Positions 1 through 5,349 of a stretch of 23,406 nucleotides of DNA are shown here, piece after piece. The notes beneath the pieces are model-generated. The model was not told where the DNA came from. It saw only the letters and a program-made list of their open reading frames with translations, and ran no database searches. Each line of letters starts with the position of its first letter. Position 1 is the stretch's first letter. Made by a program: the position numbers and the translations under genes. The DNA lies in the IMG/VR virus record IMGVR_UViG_3300046660_000189, positions 1-23,406 of that record. One strand, written 5' to 3'. The stretch is from a virus.

Positions 1-20
1 CGCGGAGTGCGCACATGATA

Positions 21-49
21 TTGACCAGCGCCGACGGCCTGCCTATAGG
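21..49 (+). promoter_or_regulatory. Sigma70-type promoter of the tRNA-Met gene
   Basis: A TTGACC box (21-26) is followed by a 17-bp spacer and TATAGG (44-49), close to the sigma70 consensus in sequence and spacing. The predicted start is near 56, about 24 bases before the tRNA. The position and match make it the likely host promoter for the tRNA gene. Confidence 0.7.
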
Positions 50-79
50 CGCTGCTCGCCCGTCGCGGCGGCCTTTCGG

Positions 80-156
80 GGCGGAGTAGCTCAGCTGGTT
101 AGAGCAGCGGAATCATAATCCGCGTGTCGGGGGTTCGAGTCCCTCCTCCGCTACCA
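80..156 (+). tRNA. tRNA-Met (CAT), elongator type
   Basis: The gene folds as a full cloverleaf. The acceptor strand GGCGGAG (80-86) pairs with CTCCGCT, including a G-U first pair, followed by discriminator A and an encoded CCA. The anticodon stem GCGGA/TCCGC holds the loop ATCATAA, with anticodon CAT. The D-arm shows AGCTCAGCTGGTTAGAGC and the T-loop TTCGAGT. The sequence resembles alphaproteobacterial elongator tRNA-Met rather than initiator or Ile2, although CAT alone cannot exclude a lysidine-modified Ile2. The gene is intact although phage genes start within 200 bases, as expected where a tyrosine-recombinase phage integrates into a tRNA 3' end and restores it. Confidence 0.93.
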
Positions 157-230
157 ATGAAATCCATACCAAATCAGCGGCTTACGGGATTTTACTCGCC
201 GAGAACAGCGCGCGAACGCTTTCCCGGCAT

Positions 231-301
231 GTTGCACGATGTTGCAGCATTTCCGTGGGTTTACACAGCGTCCCGGCGTGTCCGTGCAACACAGATGCAA
301 C
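231..301. repeat. Helically phased GTTGCA/TGCAAC repeats beside the tRNA
   Basis: GTTGCA occurs at 231 and 241 (10-bp period). Its reverse complement TGCAAC occurs at 285 and 296 (11-bp period). The two pairs face each other about 40 bp apart, 75-145 bases from the tRNA 3' end. Sites one helical turn apart at this distance from an attachment core resemble integrase arm-type sites, but they could also be an operator. The bases 270-301 share a composite pattern with 2341-2375. The rest of 157-329 holds no gene or terminator that I can support. Confidence 0.5.
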
Positions 302-329
302 AAGGAGAAGGGCTGGAAAACCTAGCCGT

Positions 330-674
330 TTAATCGCCCTTGCCGTGCCTCAGCTTCGCCGCATCATCGATCTCGACGACAGCGCGAATGGCTCGAAACT
401 CATCGTCGGTCATTCCCTCTTCCGGCTGGTCGCCCCAGCTTCGGCATGTCTCGACGAGGTGCCCGCCCTCTAGTGAGGCGCGATATTGCTCCAGCGTATC
501 GAAGCCTTCCTTCTCGCCCCATTTCTGCCCGGCGGCATCCGCCCGAACCAGAAACCCCCAAAGGGCGGCTACGGCTGCGTCTGCTGCCGTGCGCGCCGAA
601 GCGCCGGGATCGTTGGCGCGAGCCTTGATGCTCTTTCGATAGCGGGCTTGCCGCTCAGCGTTTGATAAAACCAT
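330..674 (-). CDS. Small basic phage protein with NAERQARYR motif, function unknown
   Basis: The 114-residue product starts MVLSNAERQARYRKS. The N-terminal 'NAERQARYR' basic helix recurs in many small proteins of phages and prophages, but I know of no proven role. The rest is Ala-rich and then acidic toward the C-terminus, with no signal peptide or membrane segment. The frame also opens at 743, but that start would place coding sequence across the operator array. I prefer 674 because the recognisable motif begins there. No Shine-Dalgarno precedes either start, and operator 1 ends two bases upstream of the ATG, so the transcript may be leaderless. The gene diverges from the 853-2052 operon and could encode the protein that binds the shared palindromes, though nothing shown here proves that. 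Confidence 0.72.
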   Translation of the reverse strand: MVLSNAERQARYRKSIKARANDPGASARTAADAAVAALWGFLVRADAAGQKWGEKEGFDTLEQYRASLEGGHLVETCRSWGDQPEEGMTDDEFRAIRAVVEIDDAAKLRHGKGD

Positions 675-676
675 GT

Positions 677-690
677 CCGTTACATAACGG
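677..690. promoter_or_regulatory. Operator-like palindrome 1
   Basis: CCGTTA and TAACGG flank a two-base centre (CA), giving six-base arms with a mismatched middle. It is the least perfect of three related sites and lies just upstream of the leftward ATG at 674. A bound protein would cover the start region of that gene. Its centre is exactly 35 bp from that of operator 2. Confidence 0.72.
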
Positions 691-709
691 CGGAAGCTGG
701 CTGGCGCAA
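681..709 (-). promoter_or_regulatory. Possible weak leftward promoter
   Basis: On the minus strand TTGCGC (709-704) is followed by a 17-bp spacer and TATGTA (686-681). Both boxes match the consensus only partly. A start near 674 would make the mRNA of the leftward gene leaderless. The -10 box lies inside operator 1, so occupancy would block the promoter. Confidence 0.3.
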
Positions 710-712
710 GTT

Positions 713-724
713 CGTTACGTAACG
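713..724. promoter_or_regulatory. Operator-like palindrome 2
   Basis: CGTTACGTAACG is a perfect 12-bp palindrome identical to operator 3 and sits in the middle of the divergent control region. It lies just upstream of the TTGACG box of the rightward promoter candidate. Centre distances to both neighbours are 35 bp. Confidence 0.8.
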
Positions 725-727
725 CTC

Positions 728-756
728 TTGACGCATTAACCATATGTCGTTACGTA
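728..756 (+). promoter_or_regulatory. Possible rightward promoter of the small-gene operon
   Basis: TTGACG (728-733, five of six consensus bases) is followed by a 17-bp spacer and TACGTA (751-756), a poor -10 box inside operator 3. It would start transcription near 763, about 90 bases before the first rightward gene. The overlap fits control by a protein bound to operator 3. The weak -10 keeps confidence low. Confidence 0.4.
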
Positions 757-759
757 ACG
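748..759. promoter_or_regulatory. Operator-like palindrome 3
   Basis: This is a second exact copy of CGTTACGTAACG. It overlaps the presumed -10 region of the rightward promoter and lies upstream of the operon beginning at 853. The strict 35-bp spacing of the three sites suggests cooperative or looped binding by one regulator. Confidence 0.8.
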
Positions 760-852
760 GGACAGCCAAGGCCAGAAGCCAAGGCGGACCGAGGCGGGAT
801 TGCAGTCCCATCCCCGGTCCTGATCGAAACCCTACATCACAGGGAAACGACT

Positions 853-1245
853 ATGGAAACTCCTACCATCACAAATGCGCCGACGAAAGACGATGCGGAC
901 ATCCTCGCCGCATGGGGCCGCCGATCGCTCGCCCATGCGTCTTACGTCATGCTGCCCTTCTCGGATTGCCCGAGCGCCGCATACACGCCTGAGGAACGGG
1001 AACAGGTCGAAATCATGGATGCCGCGGAGATTGCCATCCGCGAGGCGGTGGCCACTACCCCGCGCGGCGTATCGATCCAGCTTTGGACCGCACTGGCCCA
1101 TATCGAGCAAGACCGCGACACCGAGACGGCCTTGAACATCATGGACCTCGATTGGTTCCTGATCGACGAAGGGCGCTTCGACTGGAACGTCCGGCTCATC
1201 ATCGCAGCCCTGAAATCGCTGCGCGCGATGGGTGGTGTGGCATGA
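853..1245 (+). CDS. Small accessory phage protein, function unknown
   Basis: The 130-residue soluble, acidic protein is the first gene of the rightward operon. It contains 'AWGRRSLAHASYVMLPFSD', 'YTPEEREQVEIMDAAE' and 'TTPRGVSIQLWTALAH', segments that recall small hypothetical proteins of alphaproteobacterial prophages. No catalytic motif, membrane segment or known DNA-binding fold is visible; it looks mostly helical. The ATG at 853 has AGGGA about seven bases upstream. The stop overlaps the next start (ATGA at 1242-1245), indicating translational coupling. A longer frame at 744-992 in another phase looks like a shadow. No function can be named. Confidence 0.8.
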   Translation: METPTITNAPTKDDADILAAWGRRSLAHASYVMLPFSDCPSAAYTPEEREQVEIMDAAEIAIREAVATTPRGVSIQLWTALAHIEQDRDTETALNIMDLDWFLIDEGRFDWNVRLIIAALKSLRAMGGVA

Positions 1246-1562
1246 TCAAGCACTCCCTTCCCAACAAGCTGCGCGGGGCGTGGAAGACGCTGGAGCGCAA
1301 CTATCGCATCGCCCTTGCCGAAAACCTCAAGGCCGCGACCCAAGATGGAGACAGCGAAGCCACTAACGACGCCTATACGGCGGCGGTCGATGCAATCTTG
1401 CTGACGCCCGCCGAGGCGCTGCCGGACATTCGCCTCAAAGTTGAGGTTATGCGCGAACATGAGGTCGAAGATGGCTGGTGGTGCGCGAAGGAGGCACTCG
1501 CGTTGCTCGCGATCGATGCGGGCCGCCTTATCGATCCCACGCGGGAAGGGGGTGAGGCGTGA
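1242..1562 (+). CDS. Small accessory phage protein, function unknown
   Basis: The 106-residue product starts MIKHSLPNKLRGAWKTLERN and is mostly helical and charged. I see no recognisable domain, signal peptide or membrane segment. The frame is open from 1083, but the ATG at 1242 forms an ATGA overlap with the previous stop, so that start is chosen. It ends in a GTGA overlap with the next gene. It is the second member of the four-gene rightward operon under the operator array. I do not recognise the family. Confidence 0.75.
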   Translation: MIKHSLPNKLRGAWKTLERNYRIALAENLKAATQDGDSEATNDAYTAAVDAILLTPAEALPDIRLKVEVMREHEVEDGWWCAKEALALLAIDAGRLIDPTREGGEA

Positions 1563-1927
1563 GCCGCTTCGTGATGTTTACCGGTGCGGGGGGCGAAAAG
1601 CTCCCCGCCGACATCGCCCTCGCCATCATTCCGAGCCTGCCCCGCGCGCAGCTTGAACATTTGGTGCAGCGATTAGTTGACCGGCTCGACGAAGAGGATG
1701 GCGACCCCGACGTTGAGGACGCCCTTGATACCGAGGACGACGTGTTGACAGACTTCGCGCGGCAAGCCGGGAACGATGGCCCCGGTTGCCGGATCGCCGA
1801 CAGCGATTTCGCGGTGGACGATCTGCCTTGCGATGACCCGGACGCGGATAAGGAGCGGGAAGAAAGGTTTGTGCCGCTTTACGGCTCGGACCAGTCGGCC
1901 GGGATTATCGCATGGAGGGTGAGATGA
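1559..1927 (+). CDS. Acidic accessory phage protein, function unknown
   Basis: The 122-residue protein starts at GTG (1559), which overlaps the previous TGA. The N-terminal half includes 'LPRAQLEHLVQRLVDRLDEEDGD', a probable amphipathic helix, followed by a long stretch rich in Asp and Glu. The strong negative charge could suit DNA mimicry or metal binding, but that is speculation; no family is recognised. The C-terminus 'PLYGSDQSAGIIAWRVR' is not acidic. Its stop overlaps the next start by ATGA. It is the third gene of the operon. Confidence 0.72.
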   Translation: MSRFVMFTGAGGEKLPADIALAIIPSLPRAQLEHLVQRLVDRLDEEDGDPDVEDALDTEDDVLTDFARQAGNDGPGCRIADSDFAVDDLPCDDPDADKEREERFVPLYGSDQSAGIIAWRVR

Positions 1928-2052
1928 GCGCGCCTCGCACAACGACAGACGGCATCCTCGTCTGTTTCGGGCTCGCGATGGTCGCCGGACTGGCGTGGTT
2001 CGTCGCGTCCCTGTTCGATCTGGCGGTGAATGTCTTGAGGCTCGCGCCGTAG
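1924..2052 (+). CDS. Tiny single-span membrane protein
   Basis: This 42-residue frame starts at the ATG at 1924, in an ATGA overlap with the preceding stop, and ends at TAG 2050-2052. The product begins MSAPRTTTDG and then has one hydrophobic stretch of about 28 residues (about 11-38) with little charge, so it should span the inner membrane once. A terminator hairpin follows 25 bases after the stop, marking it as the last gene of the operon. The tight coupling and terminator support a real gene despite its size. Possible roles include a superinfection-exclusion or toxin-like peptide; there is no direct evidence for either. Confidence 0.62.
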   Translation: MSAPRTTTDGILVCFGLAMVAGLAWFVASLFDLAVNVLRLAP

Positions 2053-2076
2053 GCTGAACAGAAAGAACCATTTTGG

Positions 2077-2107
2077 GGGCGTCGGGTTTCGACTCGGCGC
2101 CCTTTTT
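2077..2107 (+). terminator. Intrinsic terminator of the small-gene operon
   Basis: A ten-pair GC-rich stem with two G-U wobbles (2077-2086 with 2093-2102) encloses a six-base loop and runs straight into TTTTT (2103-2107). It lies 25 bases after the 42-codon gene and should end the rightward transcript. Confidence 0.85.
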
Positions 2108-2110
2108 GTT

Positions 2111-2221
2111 ATGATGCCCGAGGCTGGTCGGCGCCTGTCGTGAGAAGCGGGAGCCTTAGGGCAAAGACGTTGGGCAAAAGTGTCGGCAGCGATATTTTTG
2201 GTCGCGCTCGCCAGCCAAACG
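2111..2221. other. Non-coding spacer with no recognised element
   Basis: Between the two terminators I see no gene with a credible start and coding character, no RNA gene and no clear promoter. It is part of the 346-base gap between the accessory cassette and the last late gene. Confidence 0.5.
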
Positions 2222-2258
2222 AAAAAGGGCGGCCAGGATATTCCCTGCCGCCCTTTTT
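2222..2258. terminator. Bidirectional intrinsic terminator
   Basis: AAAAAGGGCGGC (2222-2233) and GCCGCCCTTTTT (2247-2258) form a perfect 12-bp stem with A-run and T-run on its two sides, so it can stop transcription both ways. It backs up the rightward operon terminator and ends the leftward late operon, insulating the cassette from late transcription. Confidence 0.88.
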
Positions 2259-2260
2259 GC

Positions 2261-2356
2261 TGTCCCGCTTATTGATCGGGGGCTGTCCCGGCGTCCGGCG
2301 CTAACCCGCCGCTCAAGCGGCCTTCAATGTCCCGGTGACTGTCCCGCGATTGTCCC
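2261..2356 (+). repeat. Five TGTCCC repeats, last three 11 bp apart
   Basis: TGTCCC occurs at 2261, 2284, 2329, 2340 and 2351. The last three are spaced exactly 11 bp apart, one helical turn, and continue into the TGCAAC pair at 2359 and 2370, also 11 bp apart. Such phasing suggests a protein-binding array on one face of the DNA. No gene covers this stretch. Confidence 0.5.
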
Positions 2357-2375
2357 ACTGCAACGGCGATGCAAC
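2341..2375 (+). repeat. Composite site similar to 270-301
   Basis: The order GTCCCG, GTCC, TGCAAC, five bases, TGCAAC is shared in the same orientation with 270-301. Both copies end in GATGCAAC. The two copies lie about 2.07 kb apart and bracket the accessory cassette. Spacing between the elements differs by a few bases, so this is a related site and not a recent exact duplication. Confidence 0.45.
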
Positions 2376-2392
2376 GTTTCAGAAACGTTGCA
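2370..2392. repeat. Perfect 23-bp palindrome
   Basis: The arm TGCAACGTTTC is mirrored exactly around a single central A. It begins with the second TGCAAC of the composite site and ends seven bases before the last late-gene stop. There is no T-run on either side, so it is a poor terminator; an odd-length perfect dyad fits a protein-binding site better. Confidence 0.65.
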
Positions 2393-2398
2393 CAACGC

Positions 2399-2614
2399 TC
2401 ACTGGACGGTAATTCCAACCACGTGGTCAATCCGGAACCTCCACGTCAATTGTTCGTGGTTGATGGTCATCATGGGGCCGGAAACCGCCGCGGATACTAC
2501 GTCGGTTATCATCTTGCCGCTCGCCAGCCACACAGTCACTTGCCGCCCTTCGGCGACCGATTTGTTGATGTCACTTGCTAGGATTTCAGCCGCAGCCTGT
2601 TCATTTTGTGCCAT
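2399..2614 (-). CDS. Small phage protein, function unknown, last late gene
   Basis: The 71-residue product starts MAQNEQAAAEILASDINKSV. The frame is open up to 2722, but the ATG at 2614 is preceded by GAGGGG at good distance and gives a compact protein, so that start is chosen. The sequence predicts a short helix and then beta strands ('QVTVWLASGKMITDVV', 'MMTINHEQLTWRFRIDHVVGI'), a small-barrel pattern perhaps. No membrane segment, signal peptide or known motif is seen. It follows the o-spanin by 49 bases and is the last gene of the leftward late operon. I do not recognise the family. Confidence 0.72.
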   Translation of the reverse strand: MAQNEQAAAEILASDINKSVAEGRQVTVWLASGKMITDVVSAAVSGPMMTINHEQLTWRFRIDHVVGITVQ

Positions 2615-2663
2615 ACATTTTCCCCTCTGCGCCGTGATAATGGGCACGGCGCGGGAAGTCACT

Positions 2664-2963
2664 TTAATCCGGCAGTCGGCCGGCCCATGCCTTCGTCCCG
2701 ACGACGTCGGCTTTGCAGTCACCCCACGCCGCCCGCATCGCCAGCGCGAAGGCCAGCGTCAGGTTGTCCCGGATAAGCTGCGTTGCTTCCGTCCCGTCCT
2801 TCGGGGGGAGGGCGGGGGCTAGGGGCGCATCAGCGCATTCGAGCAATTCGGGCGGCGGCTTAGTCGCCTTTGGGCTGACCTTCTTTTCGCAAGCTGTTGA
2901 GGCCAGCAGCAAGGGGGTCATCAGAAGCGGCAGCAGCAGCTTGCGCGCGGTCAGTGGCGGCAT
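2664..2963 (-). CDS. Rz1-like outer-membrane spanin lipoprotein
   Basis: The 99-residue product begins with a basic N-terminus and a Leu-rich signal peptide ending 'LLLASTAC', with Cys25 as the lipidation site; Ser at -3 makes the lipobox slightly weak. The mature part is Pro-rich ('KPPPELLECADAPLAPALPP'), typical of o-spanins. Its 5' end (2860-2963) is nested out of frame in the i-spanin gene, the classic Rz/Rz1 arrangement. AAAGGAA precedes the ATG at 2963; the longer frame to 3089 is rejected because it would bury the signal peptide. It should bridge to Rz across the periplasm and fuse the membranes after murein digestion. Confidence 0.85.
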   Translation of the reverse strand: MPPLTARKLLLPLLMTPLLLASTACEKKVSPKATKPPPELLECADAPLAPALPPKDGTEATQLIRDNLTLAFALAMRAAWGDCKADVVGTKAWAGRLPD

Positions 2964-3240
2964 CGATCGTTCCTTTCGTTTCGGCCGCAACATCGCGGGC
3001 CTCAGCGTCGGCGGCGGCATCGGCTTCCTCGACAATCTGCGAAGCCGTTTCATATTGCTTGGCGAGGGCGCGCCAGTCGTCCCGGTCACCGTCCACCGAC
3101 GCCAGGCGCCAGGACAGGAAGGCGCAGAGGGCGATGAGCAGCGCGACGACCGTGCGGGCAGGGTTGGCGGTCAACCATGACCCCAGCGCCCTGAGGCGGG
3201 CGAGAAGGGGCGCAGCGATGCCTAGGACGATGCCAATCAT
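2860..3240 (-). CDS. Rz-like inner-membrane spanin
   Basis: The 126-residue protein has a hydrophobic N-terminal region with a main membrane segment at about residues 29-46 ('RTVVALLIALCAFLSWRLA'). A long Ala/Asp/Glu-rich coiled coil follows (about 50-115) that would lie in the periplasm. This layout, position after endolysin and holin, and the embedded Rz1 gene identify an i-spanin. Its start overlaps the stop of the holin-like gene by four bases. The first 16 residues are also hydrophobic, which is a little unusual and may give a second membrane contact. Confidence 0.83.
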   Translation of the reverse strand: MIGIVLGIAAPLLARLRALGSWLTANPARTVVALLIALCAFLSWRLASVDGDRDDWRALAKQYETASQIVEEADAAADAEARDVAAETKGTIDAATDRAQAAAAASDDPLAAGLNSLRKEGQPKGD

Positions 3241-3533
3241 TTCTTCTCTCCAAAGGTGGGCCAGTTGTATGGGTCAGTCGGGGCTTCGGTGACGCTGACC
3301 GGGTCTTCCGGTTTGCCCGTGGGGACATCGTCCTTCGCCTTGCCGCCGCTGCTGGAGCCGATCCAGAACGCGACCACGGCCACCGCAAAGGACTTCCATG
3401 TCCCGATCGTGTCGCCGATCAGCGCCGCGTCTCCGGTGAAAAAGACGACGTGGACGCTGAACGCGAGATAGGCGAGCAAGAGCGCCGCGCTGAACGCGAT
3501 GACCACGCGAGCGTGCGGGACGCGGACATTCAT
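3237..3533 (-). CDS. Holin-like membrane protein
   Basis: The 98-residue protein has two predicted membrane helices, about residues 9-32 and 45-61, then a charged soluble tail with Lys and Pro. The second helix ends in 'FWIGSSSGGKAKDD', a pattern seen in several small phage holin-type proteins encoded beside lysozymes. It lies between the endolysin (one-base gap, TGACATG) and Rz (ATGA overlap). By position and topology it should form or control the membrane lesions that release or activate the endolysin. An antiholin or an unrelated membrane protein is possible; the upstream one-helix protein (4218-4580) competes for the holin role. Confidence 0.72.
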   Translation of the reverse strand: MNVRVPHARVVIAFSAALLLAYLAFSVHVVFFTGDAALIGDTIGTWKSFAVAVVAFWIGSSSGGKAKDDVPTGKPEDPVSVTEAPTDPYNWPTFGEKK

Positions 3534-3534
3534 G

Positions 3535-4221
3535 TCAGGGGCGTCGATACAGCGCGGCTTCGGCGGCGCGGCGCGTCACGAGGCCGGGGAGCTTCTTGCC
3601 CTTGGCTATCACCCACATGCCGAACGCCTTGGCTGCTTCAACGAAGCTGCGCGCGCGGTGCAGGCGAAGGACGCTCGATTTCAGGAAGGCGCCGATACCG
3701 ATGTTGAACGCTAGACTCACCATCGCCGAGAACTGATTGTCGGTCGCATCCGGGGCCGCATTGGCGACCGCGATCTCGAAGCGTTCTAGATCCTCCATCA
3801 AAAGCCGCTCGGCCTCTGCTTCGGTGATGACCATGCCCGGCTTCACATGCGGCCCGGTCGAGCCATAGCCAATCGTCCAGACCCGCGCCGGGCAGAGATA
3901 GGCCTTGAGGCGCAGGCCCTCGCTCGCCTTGACGAGCGCGAGGCCGGCGGGATTGATACGACGGCGGCCGGACTTGAGCGGCTGGGGCTTCTCGCCGCGC
4001 GCAACGCGGATAGCGGCGTCGAGAATATCGACTTCGACCTGATCAAGGCCGTCGTCGTCATCGTCCAGCTCGCGCGCGATGTCGAACAGGGGCTTGATGA
4101 TGCCGGTCGCTTTGACCTGATAGAGGATGGCGTTGATAGCGGCGACGTCGCGGCCGGTCATCGGGCCGCCGATCGCGCGGATGGCGTCGAAAATCGGCTT
4201 GTCGTCCACGAAGGTCATCAT
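3535..4221 (-). CDS. Endolysin, GH24 lysozyme (muramidase)
   Basis: The 228-residue product cleaves peptidoglycan glycan strands. The C-terminal lysozyme domain (about 88-228) carries 'KASEGLRLKAYLCPARVWTI', giving the triad E101-x8-C110-x5-T116; Cys replaces the more common Asp, as in part of the family. 'NQFSAMVSLAFNIG' and 'LVTRRAAEAALY' are further GH24 signatures. An N-terminal extension of about 85 residues precedes it, partly acidic ('ELDDDDDGLDQ'), with no signal peptide or SAR helix, so export should depend on a holin. The frame opens at 4434, but the ATG at 4221 has AAGGA upstream and overlaps the preceding stop by ATGA. Confidence 0.93.
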   Translation of the reverse strand: MMTFVDDKPIFDAIRAIGGPMTGRDVAAINAILYQVKATGIIKPLFDIARELDDDDDGLDQVEVDILDAAIRVARGEKPQPLKSGRRRINPAGLALVKASEGLRLKAYLCPARVWTIGYGSTGPHVKPGMVITEAEAERLLMEDLERFEIAVANAAPDATDNQFSAMVSLAFNIGIGAFLKSSVLRLHRARSFVEAAKAFGMWVIAKGKKLPGLVTRRAAEAALYRRP

Positions 4222-4580
4222 TTGCGTCTTCCTTGTTCGAGGGCGGTGATGCGGTCGGTCTGCTGAGTGTTGACCAGTTCGACCGCGTCGAGACGCTTGC
4301 CGGTCGTGTCGGTCTGTTGCCGGGTGTCGATCCGGGCGACGGTCAATTGCAGCTCGTTGAGCGTGGACACGCCCCATGCGAACATGCCGGTGAAGGCGAG
4401 GGTCATCACCGCGGAGATAATGATGGCCGCCCATTTGAGCGGGGCGGGGATTTCGGGCTTCGGAGCCGGGGCCGCCAAGTGCGGATAGTCGAGCGCGAAC
4501 TTCCTGACCGCCGCTTGTGCTGCCGCCTCGCTAAACGCGTGCGCGATCTCGCGGACCTGTTCTGTGCTTAGCGGGTCCAT
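4218..4580 (-). CDS. Single-span membrane protein with coiled coil, lysis cassette
   Basis: The 120-residue protein has a helical N-terminal part (1-45), one membrane helix (about 48-71, 'LKWAAIIISAVMTLAFTGMF') and a C-terminal heptad-like region ('TGKRLDAVELVNTQQTDRITALEQ') that could form a coiled coil. It lies between the tail appendage genes and the endolysin, with an ATGA overlap to the latter. Position and topology suggest a lysis accessory protein such as a holin, antiholin or XhlA-like anchor, though in XhlA the membrane helix comes last. No specific family is claimed. Confidence 0.7.
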   Translation of the reverse strand: MDPLSTEQVREIAHAFSEAAAQAAVRKFALDYPHLAAPAPKPEIPAPLKWAAIIISAVMTLAFTGMFAWGVSTLNELQLTVARIDTRQQTDTTGKRLDAVELVNTQQTDRITALEQGRRK

Positions 4581-4587
4581 TAAGCCC

Positions 4588-5349
4588 TCAGTTCACGATC
4601 AGCGGGCGGCGTCGGGTATTTGGCGCCGGATAGGTTCCCGGCTCGATCCACGCATAGAAATCGACCTTGGACGAAGCGAAGCCGGCAACCGGCTCGATCC
4701 ACGCCGCAATCGCCTCCTTGGATGCCTGAAATCCGGTGGCGAGCTGCACGCGCAATTCTACTTGCCACTGCACCCATTCGGCATTCGCGCCGGCTATGCT
4801 GATCGCGCCAGAGTTTGTCCCCGATGTAGGCGCCGCCTTGCTGCCAAAGGCAATGCGGCCTCCATCGGTGGCGCTGCCGTTGTCCTCGTTTTCCGTCCAG
4901 CCAGCGGGCTGCGCGAGCGCGGTATTGGCATTCGCCGCGTCGAAATAGACGAACAGGCTATTATCGCGGGTCGAAGCGATCGAAGAGGTCGAGTGCGTTG
5001 AAGTCGCGCCGCTGTTGCTTGTGCTGTTGCCCGGCGCTGCTTCGGTTACGTTTGACCCATCGGCATAATAGGCGATGCGGGCCGCACAGGGAACGGACCC
5101 TGTCCAAGTGAACGTAGGCGCCGCTGCGCCTTCCGCCGCGCGCCAAAGCGACGCTGTAAAGCTAGCGCCAGAATTGACCTGGGATAGCTTTTGCCATGCG
5201 GCGTCGGCGCACGCGTGGGTAGCATTGTTGTCCGATTGAACAACCGCCCACATAACCCCGTTTTGACCAAGCACCGTTGGCTTGGCTGGAGAAATCGACG
5301 CCGCCCCTGCCGAGGCTGAGCGCGCTCCAGAAGCAAGAAACTCAGGCAC
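4588..5349 (-). CDS. Tail appendage / virion surface protein
   Basis: The 253-residue protein is rich in Ser, Thr, Ala and Asn, with the pattern 'SLWRAAEGAAAPTFTWTG', 'STRDNSLFVYFDAANANTAL' and 'PAGWTENEDNGSATDGG'. This resembles beta-sandwich phage and surface proteins that carry 'PxGWt' motifs. It follows another appendage gene and so probably contacts the host surface. The C-terminus has two adjacent 17-residue repeats ending in AWIEP. The start is GTG at 5349, sharing one base with the upstream stop, with GAGG seven bases before. Receptor binding is inferred from place and composition, not from a proven domain. Confidence 0.7.
   Translation of the reverse strand: MPEFLASGARSASAGAASISPAKPTVLGQNGVMWAVVQSDNNATHACADAAWQKLSQVNSGASFTASLWRAAEGAAAPTFTWTGSVPCAARIAYYADGSNVTEAAPGNSTSNSGATSTHSTSSIASTRDNSLFVYFDAANANTALAQPAGWTENEDNGSATDGGRIAFGSKAAPTSGTNSGAISIAGANAEWVQWQVELRVQLATGFQASKEAIAAWIEPVAGFASSKVDFYAWIEPGTYPAPNTRRRPLIVN
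4633..4734 (-). repeat. Two tandem 51-bp in-frame repeats
   Basis: Residues 206-222 and 223-239 of the appendage protein align as GFxxSKxxxxAWIEPxx. At DNA level ccggctcgatccacgc occurs at 4638 and 4689, and ccttgga at 4667 and 4718, both 51 bp apart. This is a tandem duplication that has partly diverged. Confidence 0.85.

Noticed and set aside
306-328. Hairpin GGGCT/AGCC at the end of the leftward small gene
   Set aside because: The stem is short with a bulge and lacks a T-run in the leftward direction, so it is not called a terminator.
744-992. Rightward frame of 82 codons before the first operon gene
   Set aside because: Composition is Arg/Pro/His-rich as in shadow frames, it begins next to operator 3 without a ribosome site, and it runs deep into the better gene at 853-1245.
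2077-2102. Similarity of the first terminator to a tRNA T-arm (GGGTTTCGACTC), which might mark a second attachment site
   Set aside because: No matching acceptor sequence or CCA follows; a hairpin with T-run explains it fully.
4222-4434. N-terminal extension of the endolysin frame to 4434
   Set aside because: The extra 71 residues are His/Arg-rich out-of-frame text of the upstream membrane protein; the ATGA overlap and AAGGA support the ATG at 4221.
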